From: Thelonectria olida
Lineage: Eukaryota > Ascomycota > Sordariomycetes > Hypocreales > Nectriaceae
DNA length: 64,000 nucleotides
Assembly (NCBI GenBank): GCA_020736575.1
Contig: JAGPYM010000048.1
Location: 62,001 to 126,000 of the forward strand
Direction of reading: 5' to 3'
Shown here piece by piece: positions 45,480 through 56,283 of the stretch. The position numbers were made by a program, and so were the translations under genes. The notes under the pieces are model-generated. The model ran no database searches. It worked only from the letters and a program-made list of their open reading frames with translations, and was not told where the DNA came from. Each line of letters opens with the position of its first letter. Position 1 is the stretch's first letter.

Positions 45480-46299
45480 CTCCTCACAAATGTTGCTTCT
45501 TTGTACGGTGATTGATTTTCGTTTTTAGGCTGTATGCGACTTCCGGGCTGGTGTAGCCCATAGACAGAGAGGAGTTTTCTGTGGGGATGTATTATCTTAG
45601 AGGGTTATTAGAGTCAATAGGTACTTGAATCAGCATAGATGCCTACCTCCTGTACAAAGGGAAGCTTGTAATTTACCAAAATACACACTTTCCGTCCGTG
45701 CGTTCAATCCTGGATTTTCATCAAATTACACACTTTGCGTCCGTGCACGCCTCCTTATCTGTACTTTCATCAAATTACACACTTTCTAACCGTGCACGCT
45801 GCTTGGTTCCATCTATTCATCTATTCATCATCTATGACCCTAGGCACTATTCGCGGTTGATTGCCCGGTAATCAGCTCTGGTTTACCCTACAAATTTCGC
45901 CAGTGCACGGACCATTACCGGACAATCGGATTGCTGTGGGATCGGAGCGCTGATTGGTCCATGAACTGGCTTGGGTTTATTTGGGTTTAGGGTTATTAGG
46001 TTACTTGGGTTTAGGATCTTGCGCGAACTTGACACGAATTTGCTTTTTTTTATAGTTGCTAGCTAGGATAGAACTTAGAATTCGTTCATTCACGTGCCGT
46101 GAGCGTAATTTACTTCATAGAGTAGGGTCCCAATGAACTACACGGGTTAAGAATTGAGCTGCAATTTACACTGCCATTTGTTTTTCATCCCCAAGGCCAA
46201 TACAGACAGGCAGAGTACATTCTTACCATTCGCTCTTCTTTTTCTTTTCCTTTTTCTTCTACAGAAGAGCAAAAAGGTCAGAGAAGACGAACAATCGAA
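45480..46299. other. Intergenic, with a triplicated 45-50 bp repeat
   Basis: No gene. Contains the tandem repeat described separately at 45678-45822 and, at 45901-45912, CAGTGCACGGAC, which resembles the MITE end at 56225. The last bases form the upstream region of the OrsD-like gene. Confidence 0.5.
45678..45822. repeat. Three imperfect tandem repeats with a GTGCACG core
   Basis: Units at about 45678-45722, 45723-45771 and 45772-45822 share AAATTACACACTTT, then a (G/C)CGTCCGTGCACGC-like core and a CTTTCATC-like end. The core GCGTCCGTGCACGC in unit 2 is the reverse complement of the terminal GCGTGCACGGACG of the MITE-like repeat at 56225. Confidence 0.7.
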
Positions 46300-47103
46300 A
46301 TGGAGCAGTATGCCCAAATCAACGAGCAGCATAGGGTGCTCGTGTGCCAGCTGTGCCCCGGAGGCGTTCGGCCGGGTTCAGCCATTGACAGACACTTTCG
46401 TCGAGAGCATGGGCTCAAGGGCCAGATACTGCGGGAGATTAACGACTACTTTGCAGCTATGGAGCTGAATGACCCAATGTATGTTACGCTTCCGGAGGAC
46501 GGATCGGCAGCTATCCAACTGCTTAATGTTGTACGCGGCTACTGCTGTACGATGTGCCGTTACCCGACCATTGCACGCGATAACATCACACGGCACTGGA
46601 GAACAGCTGGGCATGAGGCGACATCGAGAGGTCAAAAGCAGTACGTCGAGGTGCTACTGCAGTCATGGATGCAAGGCGGCCACGCTCGGTACTGGATCAT
46701 TGGAGACGCAGACAAGGCTCCAGCAGCAAAAGGGGCCAGTCTGGCACCGGGCGATATGGGCAGCGGAGGCAATGAAGGCAGCAGCGCTATGGAGCGCATG
46801 ATTGCTGAGTATGAAGCCAGCTTTACAGAGGAGGATGCAGAGCGGCTGCGTAAGGGCGATGTGGAGGAGGGCATCGACCGCGATTCGCAGTGGGTTAAGC
46901 GGCTCGGATGGGTACGCCACTTTGCGTCACGAGACAAGCTCGACATATTTAGGGCAGCCGAGTGGTTCAAGGCAAAGCCGGCGGCGGCAGACTGGCGGAA
47001 ACGTCAGCAGCGTCGAGTGGAGGAAGACGCACAAAAGGCCCGAGAGCAGCGACTGCTCCAGCGGCTGGGCGAGAGCTTCGACCGCGAAGTAGAGCGATGT
47101 TGT

Positions 47104-49163
47104 AGTAGTAGATTTATTACGCCCGGGAGAACAGATCTCATAGGGCCATGGAAGACGCTATGCTATTTACACTTCCGCCGTGTTGATCCTAACCACAAAA
47201 TAAAGCCCCACCCTCTCTTCTTAAATCGCTTTCTTCTAGCCTCGCTTGAGTCTGTCTGACAGGCCTGCTTGAAGGCCGATTTCTCCAAGTGTTCAGCATC
47301 CTATCCTCAGCAGCTGAAGCATGGTCTGTCAAAACGAGGCTGTGTTGTGTTAGTATTTTCTAGTTCTGGGTGTTAATATGTTCAATTCTCCTCCCTTGGC
47401 CCTAGCCTTCCCGTCTCCATCGCGAATTTGATTGTTGCTCGCACCGCCTGTAGGTTAGGTGACCATCTCGGTCCGTCCAACGCCGACTTTCCTCCCAGAA
47501 AGAATGAGAGGTTTCCCATCTCGCTTTGTCCGATTCGCCGCATGCCTTCGCGTTGTGCATCCCACTTGCTGCAACGAAAGAGAAAATGTTCCATCGTCTC
47601 GGTTGCCCGTCCGCAATCACACAAGTCTGATTCCACCGCGCCGATCCTCGACAGGTAGCTGTTGATCCTCGCCATTCCCGTGCGTAACTGTGAAAGCGTG
47701 TCTGCTTCGCGCCTCTTCAGTCCGTCGTATAGCACCTTTGTGTGTTTTCCTGGTAGCGCTTTGTCGACCCTCTTGGAGAAGCCGCCCACTCTGTCCGGTA
47801 GTGTCTGGTGCTGTTGCAGCTGCTCTCTCGCCAGTCTTGTCCGCGTCGATCGAGCTTGGTACGGCTGTGTCTCTGCCGTGCGCCCCGATTCAGTTGCTCT
47901 CTGGGCCTGTCTCTTCGACTTGGGACCCAAGGGGAACGCGTCATCCCGGGACGGTACCCAGATCATTTTAACACTGTTGTTGCCTTTTCTTAGCCGTCGG
48001 ATGTGGTTGTAGATTTCTCGGATGGCGCACTGCCCCGATTGTTGTCGCGGTCGTGCGATCGCCTTCAGCGCTGACTGGCCGCTTGATAGTATGGTAAGTC
48101 TTCGGTTTCGTAATCCGTCAGGCATGCATCGCAATGCCATCGCTATCGCCCCCAGCTCGGCTGTGTAGGGGTTCTGGTCGTCTCGCGAGCCGAGAGTGAC
48201 CGAGTACCTAGCCACGACCCTGTTCGCTTGCCCTGCTGCTTTGTGGCTGATGATGCCTCCCATGCCCACTATTCCTCCTCTGTCCGAAGCACTGGTCGTG
48301 ATAGTGATGTCTTCGACACTGTTGGCTGCCGCTATCGCCGCCAAGTATTGATTTGTATTCTCAGAGAAAATATCTCGTAGAGGTGGCAGCACGTCTACCT
48401 ACATAGACCCTCTACCTTGCATCCCCTTCGATCCTATTCCGCTCCTTGTGCGGGGCACGTCGGTTCGCAAGTCAATACCAGTTTGCTCCTTAAGCCTACT
48501 CCAACAGCCAACTTAGAGGCTCCATCCTCGATGGCCACCTTCAAGGTTCTGTCCTCTCAGCAGACCGACACGCGCGTCCGTCCTCTCGAGCCATATAGAA
48601 AGTGTCGTAACTGCGATCCGCCCATCCAGTCTTCCGTCGCGTCCATTATATGCTGCGCCCCGCAGATTGTCAGATCTGTTTCGCGCTACCTCGCAAGATC
48701 TCTCTTGCAAGGCCGACCGTGTCTCGCAGGAGTTCGTCCACTTGTATCCCCTCTGTAACCGGAACAGCCAAGCGACGCAGTGTCGCCCCTCCTACTAACC
48801 AAGGTGCTTCGTCGTTCTCTGTGCGGGTTCGAGGGCGTCGCTTCTTATCCCTCGTTTTCGTTGTGACTGTCCACGCTCCTGCCTCTGGCTCGACGCGCCT
48901 CGTCCCCTTTCGACAGAGCAGCCCGAAAGCACCCCAAGGGTGTCCTATTCCATGACCCGTCTGTCCATCGATTGTAGGCTCGGTTTCGCGGTCGTGGGTC
49001 GGATGGTTTTTAAAGTGTTCCCTTGTGGCTTGTGGGTGGTAGGGCTCGGAAGCCCTCCATGCAACCGTAGCCCAAACCAGCGGACAAATGCTGGCTTGTA
49101 GTGACTCTTCTTAGCTCTGCAAATGCCCCCAGGCAAAGGCATTCACAGGTTCCCGGCCAGCAC
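47104..49163 (-). mobile_element. LINE family C copy inserted in the OrsD-like gene
   Basis: A 5'-truncated copy of 2060 bp. The target duplication TAGAGCGATGTTGT lies at 47090-47103 and 49164-49177. On the minus strand it ends with the CCTATGAGATCTGTTCTCCC-like box, CGGGCGTAATAAATC and a short TAC repeat. The 5' portion (about 48400-49163) is decayed reverse-transcriptase connector sequence. Confidence 0.9.
47382..48392 (-). pseudogene. LINE C RNase H and CCHC region
   Basis: The open frame gives an RNase H-like domain (GGIVGMGGIISHKAAGQANR, YTAELGAIAMALRCMPDG, MIWVPSRDD) and the C-terminal LRTGMARINSYLSRIGAVES, DLCDCGRATETMEHFLFRC. It aligns well with the copy at 5127-6244 and is the least damaged family C sequence here. 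It lacks the reverse transcriptase. Confidence 0.8.
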
Positions 49164-49917
49164 TAGAGCGATGTTGTTGGCGGCTGGACAGCGTGCCGAC
49201 GGAGACGCTGCAGTGGCTCGCAAGCATTTCAAGCGTCAACCCGCAGGGTATGCCGTTTGGGCGCAAGGGCAAGGAGACATCCATGATGAAGTACCAGTCG
49301 GCCGGACATCGCTATCTGGGATTTTGCTTGCGGGCGTACTGGCTAGGGCGCAAACTAGCATTTGAGCGCTGGGCGATTCACTTTACGGATGAACAGTGGA
49401 GCTTACTATGTGATGTAGTATACGAGCTAGAGGGAGGAGAGGGGGTCGCAAGCAGCCACGACAGTGGGTTTTGTGGCAGTGGGCTTAGCAGGAGGAGGAT
49501 GAGGCGGAATAGGAGAGAGACCGAAGAAGCTGAAGAGGATATATCGGAGGATGGATTGCGTGACGATGATGACGATGAAGATGGCGAGGAAGGCGACGAC
49601 GGCGACGATAACGACAGCGATGGCGAGCAGCCACCTGGTATAGCAAATGCTACGGCAAGCTCGCTGGATGCTGCGCTCGACGGCGCTGTGTTTTTGTTTA
49701 TCGTGGCTTCCATCAAACAGCATAATACATTTGTGGTTAAAAGGAACAATTATATTTAACCAGAAGACAAAGCGCGTGGTTGTAGGGTACCCGTGAGAGC
49801 ATAGCGAGACACAAGTGGGGTCACGTGCCCTCATGGTGGGTGTCGCCACTAGCAACGTCAGTTGCAGGTGAATAAAAATAAACAAAACCCACCACAAACA
49901 AGATCACACTCGACACA

Positions 49918-51482
49918 ATGCCATTAAATCTGCGCCGGCGCATCGACGACCTCAATCTATTCGGCGATGGAACGACTCCGCACACCACAAAAACCGTAAG
50001 GATCTTTCATCCTGGCTATGGAACAATTCCGATTTCAAGTGACACCCAGCCCCCCAGCCGCGATGCTCTGATTTGCGTCCCCGCTTTTGACGACGGAGGC
50101 ATTCATTACGATACGGTCCATACGGCTTGCGGAGTCTTAGCTGGAAACAGATGGGACGGCTACTTCTCGCTTGACAGAGACGGCAGGACACGGGTCCAGC
50201 CGCCGAAAGACGGCATTCTTCGAAAGAGATCCTACTTCTTCTGTCTGCCGCTGTCCTCCGATCATTCGACCTCGACCTCGACCTCGGCTTCGACCTCAAC
50301 CACGAATTCGACCGATCCGTACCCCGTCGTTCCTCGCTTTCGTGACTGGAGATTCCCTCATGGTAACCTACCGCCTCTATGGGAAAAATTGAGAACTCAA
50401 TTGGAAGCCGGCGAGGTCGAGACCGCTGCGAGAAATTGCATATTCACCAACTATGCTCATGCCATTGAAGGCGCCCATCTCGTGCCGAAGTTACAGTCCG
50501 AATGGTTCAACAGCAACAGCATGGCAGAGTAGGCGTCTGTTTGTCCCATAGCCGATGCTTGAGCTGACGTATCTTGAATAGTTACGGCCAGGCGCCATCC
50601 TTCTCAACAGACCCAATCAATGCATCGACAAACGCCGTTTATCTACGACGCGACATTCACAAAATGTTTGACGAGCGGACCTTGTGCTTTGTGCCGAAAA
50701 TCAGCCATTCAGAAGAGACAGAGCTAGCCTTGCGCATCCTGGAGGATGAGGGCGAAAACAATGGTCAAGTTGATAGCTCTCGGCATGCAATTCTACGCAA
50801 TCGTCATCAGCACCAAGATCGCGATGAAGCATCTCGGACTGAATCACTATCTTCTATACTTTCCACAACCACACCAAAGCCCCAACAAGCACCCCTAATC
50901 GTCGGACACGTCTTCCTTTCAACAAAGAGCGAGCAACTTAAGAGACTTTGGCACAACAGGGAAGTCCACGATGGAGTATGTGCGGCATCATTGGAATGTT
51001 TGTTTGCTCGATTCGCTTGGACCATCTTCTCCCCGACTATTTTCCGCGATTTTCTCCTGATGGCCAAAGAGCCCCGGATACTCCTGGTGTGGAACGATGA
51101 TTTAGGAAAACATGACATTGAAAAGACGGCGCCAGAAAAGTGCAAATTGGCCTTCAACGCTGCAAGGTCTAGAAGTGAAAGCCCAACGAAGAGGCCAAGA
51201 GCTGCAGGCGATGTAGATCAAGATGCGGACATCTGGAGTGAAGGACTTTACGAGCCTAAAGACTCCTACGAGGATGCATCCTCGGATATCGACAGTGGTT
51301 ACCACGGCGCATTGTATCTTTCGGAGATGGATGATTTCGGGCTGGTCGTGTCCAGCCCGGATGAACGAGAACCAGAGCGCGGCCGGCCTAGGAAACGCAA
51401 GCACGAGCAGAGTTACGGTGACGCTTTTCGGTCTGGCGATGAGTATATAGGGACGAAGCGGATGAGTCTTAATATTCTATGA
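49918..51482 (+). CDS. Fungal HNH-endonuclease-domain protein
   Basis: Exon 1 is 49918-50528, with an intron at 50529-50581 (53 nt, GTAGGC...CTGAC...ATAG), and exon 2 is 50582-51482; the product is 503 residues. The HNH-type core spans the intron: AIEGAHLVPKLQSEWF (His of the beta-beta-alpha metal fold), then DPINASTNAVYLRRDIHKMFDERTL with the N...L-x2-D-x-H-x2-FD pattern of the fungal HNH_2 family. The N-terminal domain has VHTACGVLAGNRWDGYFSL, a Ser/Thr repeat encoded by CTCGACCTCG units and a WRFPHG block. The C-terminus is acidic/basic with a likely nuclear signal (RGRPRKRKHEQ). Many fungi carry dozens of such genes; the role is unknown, and nuclease activity is inferred from the motif only. 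The gene appears intact. Confidence 0.8.
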
Positions 51483-53596
51483 ACTCCATTTTAATTCGAG
51501 TACTAGTGTCACATAACTCTTATCATTCGATACTAACCCATTTTACTATATTTTCTGGTCAAAATGTCTTCGGGCTCTACCCACTCCTTCTTTATCGAAC
51601 TCTACCCTCTGTATTCATTAGCGTGATTCTCAAACGTGTGGCAGTTTCATCGGACTGTACTAGAATCCAGGATAGAATACGGAATAGGAATTCTTAAAGG
51701 GGATAGTTTTATTGGGGTTGCCTCACGTGATGACCACAGTGTTATGCAGTAATTGTTTGTGCAACACATTCACCTAAGAATAAATGAAGGCGTGTTGAAT
51801 GACCAACCAACCCACCGATGGTTGTCTTTACGGAGTTCTGGCGCATTGCATTCTGTACAAACATCCGTACGGAGGTGGCTTGCGGCTGACCCAATTTCCT
51901 CATATATACACGTAGAATTTAGTCAGCTCCTAGGGGATTCGGGGCGTTAAGAGCGGTCTAGAACCGCCACTGTGTGGTACTTAGTGTAGGTGTGGTTGCA
52001 TCATGATGCATAATATTGTCTTGTTCTCTGTACCTTTGTGTTTCCTCCTCAGCTAAGCTATTTACGTGCTGCCGTACTTACCACCTGTGGCGCAGATTTT
52101 GTAAACCCTTCAAGTTTCGGCATCTTATTTGCCGATTCTACTGGTACAAATAGATATTATAGTACCGCGACCTACAGATCTACCGATACTTCGCGATACT
52201 CCGTCCAACTCATAACGCTAATCTTAATTTATCACCCCAAAGCGAGCACTCCGCGAAATCAGGGCATCGTCGAACGCTAATGCCGCCAAGATCTCAAAAG
52301 GCGGCAGTCCCGAACAAAGAAAACTATCGATATCGACGATATCGATTTCAGCATAGCCGGGGTTTAACCAGTCGTTTCCCTGGGCAACGCCGCGCGAATA
52401 TCACAATTTCGGAATAAGCCCACAGCAATCAGGGCACCAAAGGTTGTCAGGGACCACCCGCCTCCACAGATCAGGAAGTTCAATTCATACTGTACTGTGC
52501 AACACGAACTCGCCCCGTTTGATGTATCGGCCCGTACTAATTTAGCGGGATGGGGACCTCAACTCTGAGAATACTTTTCGCCCCTCACAGTGGCTGCCTT
52601 AAAAATATGGACGAGGAGATCCATGCAAATCGATATCGACGATATCGGCTTATCGATATCGTATCGACCGTATCGATGACCACCCTGGCCAACTGCGTCC
52701 TAGCTGCGGAAGAAAAGGGTTGCTCGGGCTGAGTTGGCCAAGAGATGCACCGCCTGATTGGCACTGGCTGAGTAAAGTCTTGGATTCCTGTTGACGGGGC
52801 CGTTCGTTGCATATGTCGGTACGCTGTCTGGACCAGGGCTCTGACCCTGGATTGGGGCGGGCGTGTTGGTGGCTGTTGATCTGCGGTCTGTGGGCTGTGG
52901 GCGGGACACAGCCTGACTTCGCGTCGTATTCCGACCTCTCTCTCGGGTTGCTAAAAGTCTTCCAGTCCTTCTGCGAGTTCCAGGGGAGAGCACTGACATG
53001 AAATACGTATGGTCGCAGTATTGTGCTATCCTGCCTGCATGTATGAGAACGGCGACGCCCGAAGTCGAGGGAAATCCTCTCATCAACGCATCAAAATCAA
53101 GGCTCCCCAGCTCCCCAGCAACTCCACATCCTCCATCCTGGCAACCCTTTCTTGAGAGCAAGCGTGGGGGCGGAGTGACGCGTCGGCATGCTGCGGCAGA
53201 GATGCTGTACCGGTACTGTACCTAGAGAGAGAGAGACATGGGCGCTCAGCTATGTCCCACTAGCAAAGTCAAGAGTACAGTTAGTGGCACTCACGACTGT
53301 CATCCGGACTCTCCACCCAATTACACCCATGCTGCCTAGACTCTACCTATCCACGTGATGCCCTCTATTGACGATGTTCGTCTGCAAGCTGGTCTTGGAA
53401 CTACGGAGCATTGTCATCCTCGAGCCGGGGAGTCTTACTGACTGTAATCAAATGAAAGAGCCGCACCCCCGACTACCTACTCGGGCTGATGTTCCCGTCT
53501 CTCTGCTCTTCTGTTCATCCCTGTGCTGACGGACTTACTTACACTGTTGCCATTCTGACCAAGCGGTCTCGTCGGGGACTGCTTCAACATCTCAAC
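51483..53596. other. Intergenic with MITE-like repeats
   Basis: No gene supported. ATCGATATCGACGATATCG occurs at about 52327-52345 and again at 52629-52647, and a hAT-like terminus (GATGACCACCCTG) lies at 52675-52687. These could bound a roughly 360-bp non-autonomous element. A minus-strand frame at 52700-53161 has no recognisable family. Confidence 0.4.
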
Positions 53597-54655
53597 ATGT
53601 CCAACACCAACTCTACTGCATACAAGTTCTTCGGCCTCACTTGCCCTAGTGGCGGCGAATTCTACATCTGCGATCGCGCGGAAACCCAGTTCATAGGATG
53701 TTGCACTAGCAATCCCTGCACTGACGGGAAAGGCACCTGCCCGGATGGTGATCTACGGACGGCCAGCTTCAACTCTGACTCGTATGACGAACTGTTCAAG
53801 CAGGACTGTGATGATCCTCGAGGAACGGAAATATGGTACACCTGCAAGTCCAACAGCCCGCCGTTCATGGGATGTTGCGACGAGAACCCTTGCGCTAAGC
53901 AGAGCTGCGCCAGGAGCAAGCTTGTGCCGGCAATGCTGTCAGAGACCGAGAACAACCGGCTCAAGTTCCTGCAGCCAGATGGTGATTCTTCCAGCGCAAC
54001 GGCGAGCGGGACAGATGATTCCAAGAGCACGGCTACAGCGACATCATCGGCATTGGCATCGGCTTCGACCTCGGCAGCAGCCGGCGGCGACGAGGGAGGC
54101 TTGAGCACTGGTGCGGTCGCGGGCATTGCTGCTGGTGCTACGGCCATCGGCCTGATCGTCTTAGGCTTCTTGATATGGAAGTGCTGGTGGGCGCCACGGA
54201 AGAGAAAGCAGGATGGCCAGCAGTTCAAGCCAGTCGCACCCTCGATGCATCATGCCGGCACTCCCGGGACCTTCTTTTCCCAGCAATGGCCCATGGGCCC
54301 CTATCAACGTATGTATTCCGCAACGAGGCAGATGTTGTAGAAAGACAAGATGTCACTGACCTGGTAGACAGAATCTTTGGTGTCGACTCCAAATGCAGTC
54401 TCTCACTACCCCAGCGGAGTGTCCGTCGACATGTACGGCAAGATCTCACCACAAACAGCAAGTTTTGATCGACCCATCTCGACGGGCGACGTTAGCTCAG
54501 TCCCCAACAGGGCGTACGGCCAGCCCTACTCGCCCGTGCCAATCATTCCCGCGCAAGAAATGGACGGCACAACAAGCATTCCGCAGGAGCTGGGCATGGG
54601 ACAATACGCGAGGAATAATGCACCAGATGGCGTTATTGAAGGGAGAGATCAATGA
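53597..54655 (+). CDS. Cys-rich single-pass surface protein, 3' end captured by transposon
   Basis: Start taken at the Met of MSNTNSTAYKFFGLTCPSGG (53597). Two Cys-rich repeats follow: YICDRAETQFIGCCTSNPC and IWYTCKSNSPPFMGCCDENPC. After a Ser/Ala/Thr-rich stalk comes one transmembrane helix (GAVAGIAAGATAIGLIVLGF then LIWKCWW) and a cytosolic tail. An intron spans 54309-54371 (63 nt, GTATGT...GACAG), and exon 2 is 54372-54655, with tail words such as VPIIPAQEMDGTTS. The layout is that of a widespread uncharacterised fungal surface-protein family, possibly a wall sensor. There is no evident signal peptide at this Met. The last about 12 residues (NAPDGVIEGRDQ) overlap a pogo-transposase remnant in another frame, so the original C-terminus seems replaced. 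Confidence 0.7.
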
Positions 54656-54872
54656 GCTTCGGGAGGCAAATGCGACCCTTAGCCGGCGGCGCAGGACGAA
54701 AAAAATACGACTGCGACATTCAGGGAGTATGACAGTAGCTGAGGGACAGGAGCTGCAAGATCAGAGGGAAATAGCCGAGCAAATACAGCAAAACGCAGCA
54801 AAGTGGTGGTCGGAAGAGGCGGACAGAGACGAGGGATCGGCGATGTGGTACATGCAGGCAACCCGGGCATAA
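54625..54872 (+). pseudogene. pogo/Fot1-like transposase C-terminal fragment
   Basis: The frame gives GEINELREANATLSRRRRTK, SGSMTVAEGQELQDQREIAE and then QIQQNAAKWWSEEA, the C-terminal tail typical of Fot1-like transposases. It starts inside the last codons of the preceding surface-protein gene. Confidence 0.7.
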
Positions 54873-54985
54873 TTTACGCCCCAGCCTGAGCAAAGCAAGT
54901 TTGAGCAGTGGGTGCAATGTTGACAGCCTAAGCTCTCAACAACAGGCTGCGAACTTGAACGATAGTATAGGCTTGAACCGGAGCA

Positions 54986-55294
54986 GTGAACGACCCAGTC
55001 CAGTGGTGGATCGATCATAGGAGCGCTTTCCCGGCGCTAAGCAGATTTGCCTTGGATGCCCTTGCAATTCCAGCTATAGCAACTGACTGCGAGAGGGCAT
55101 TCAGCCTGGCAAAGCTTACAGTCACCTTACAAAGGCATCCCTTACTTGGGCCGACCGTTGAGGGACTGCAATTACTGAAAAACCGGATCAGGGGAGGGTG
55201 TGTTACGCTAGGGGGGCTATGCTTGAGCGACAAGGCCAGTGAGAACCCAGGCTGGGATCCCAGAAGCTGGGGATGGCTTCATCCTGACTTATGA
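54986..55294 (+). pseudogene. hAT transposase C-terminal fragment
   Basis: DPVQWWIDHRSAFPALSRFA, then AIPAIATDCERAFSLAKLT is the hAT dimerisation block, ending at 55294. It is followed by an AT-rich CAATCAATCAATCAGATCAG block like a hAT subterminal region. It belongs to a different hAT subfamily from the copy at 2473. Confidence 0.75.
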
Positions 55295-56224
55295 TATATC
55301 AGATAACAGTCAATCAATCAATCAATCAGATCAGATATAGGTCCAGATCTAATCTTGATCTGGCGGCAGCGCTCTCCAAGAGTGTACACATCCATGTACG
55401 CCATATCCTCACGAATCCGCCCCGCACTCCCTCGTCGGAGGATCAGTCTCTACGAGACCGTGGTCATACAGTAGACGCATACTCCCGTCAAAAGTGAGTC
55501 TGTCTTCCGTTAAGCCCTGTAGCCACCGGTGGTGCTGCTGAGCCCCCACCACGTAGCAGCTGGTACTATAAGTCCTCGTTGCCCAAATATGCCCACAGCC
55601 GGAGCAGCATTGCCAACGTCTTATTCTATCGCTTGAGATTTGTGTATGAAATATTCCAAGTTGAGTATATAGCACGATCCTCGTATGATAGGAGCCGCGG
55701 ACTTAATTTCTGTAGTTTATACCATGACTTTTGGTACAGTTCGAGGCACTCCTTCCACGTTGTAGAAACTTGCTCCAGGTATGCACCGGCGGTCGAGAGG
55801 GCAAGAGGGAGACCATCGAGCTTTTTAGCAAGGTGAACGGCAGCGGTAGCTGTGGATTAGTGTCAGTGTCCATCATCGGCCGCATCGGCAACTTATCCTG
55901 TTCGAGGCATTGTCGGTTCGACGTAAATTCTAGGATCTGGAGGCTGTCCTTGATACATTCGAGCTTGCCCAGCAGTATAGACTGACTAATTTTGACTGTA
56001 GACGACCGCGTCGTCACGGATGGTGCCACCGTGGTAGCTATCGGGGAGGAACGGACGAATGTCGAAAGCCCTCGAGTCTAGACGACTTATCTGGTCTGAA
56101 ATTCAACCGGTCGAATTAGTCGTATCGCCTTGCGTAGTCTAGTGACTACCTCGACGGCGAGACCGAGAGAGTGACAAGCCTCGAGATAAGGCTTAAGCGT
56201 CGGCTGTGGCTATAATACTTTCGC
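55295..56224. other. Decayed repeat DNA, no clear gene
   Basis: Begins with the hAT subterminal block (to about 55362). The minus frame at 55675-55409 contains CCSGCGHIWATRTYSTSCYV, a possible small zinc-ribbon piece, too short to call. The remainder shows nothing recognisable. Confidence 0.4.
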
Positions 56225-56283
56225 GCGTGCACGGACGCATTGGGTGGCAATTTGTTAAATTGCCAGCGGGAATTAGGACAGTA

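Larger units (their letters stand above)
46300..49759 (+). pseudogene. OrsD-like (DUF3505) gene split by LINE C
   Basis: The 5' part (46300-47103) encodes two C2H2/BED-like fingers, CQLCPGGVRPGSAIDRHFRREH and CTMCRYPTIARDNITRHW, the hallmark of fungal OrsD-like proteins named after a protein of the orsellinic-acid cluster; their role is unknown and many sit near transposons. A minus-strand LINE C copy occupies 47104-49163. The 3' part resumes at 49178 in the same frame once the insert and one copy of the 14-base duplication are removed: VPTETLQWLASISS, YQSAGHRYLGFCLRAYWLG, WAIHFTDEQWSLL, then an acidic run. It ends at 49759. Insertion makes the first part run on into LINE sequence to a stop at 47259. 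OrsD-like proteins are usually longer, with more C-terminal sequence, so the 3' end also appears truncated. Confidence 0.75.

Noticed and set aside
49378..49897. Minus-strand frames with Ser runs or hydrophobic runs
   Set aside because: They are the antisense of the acidic GAT/GAC-rich tail of the OrsD-like gene.
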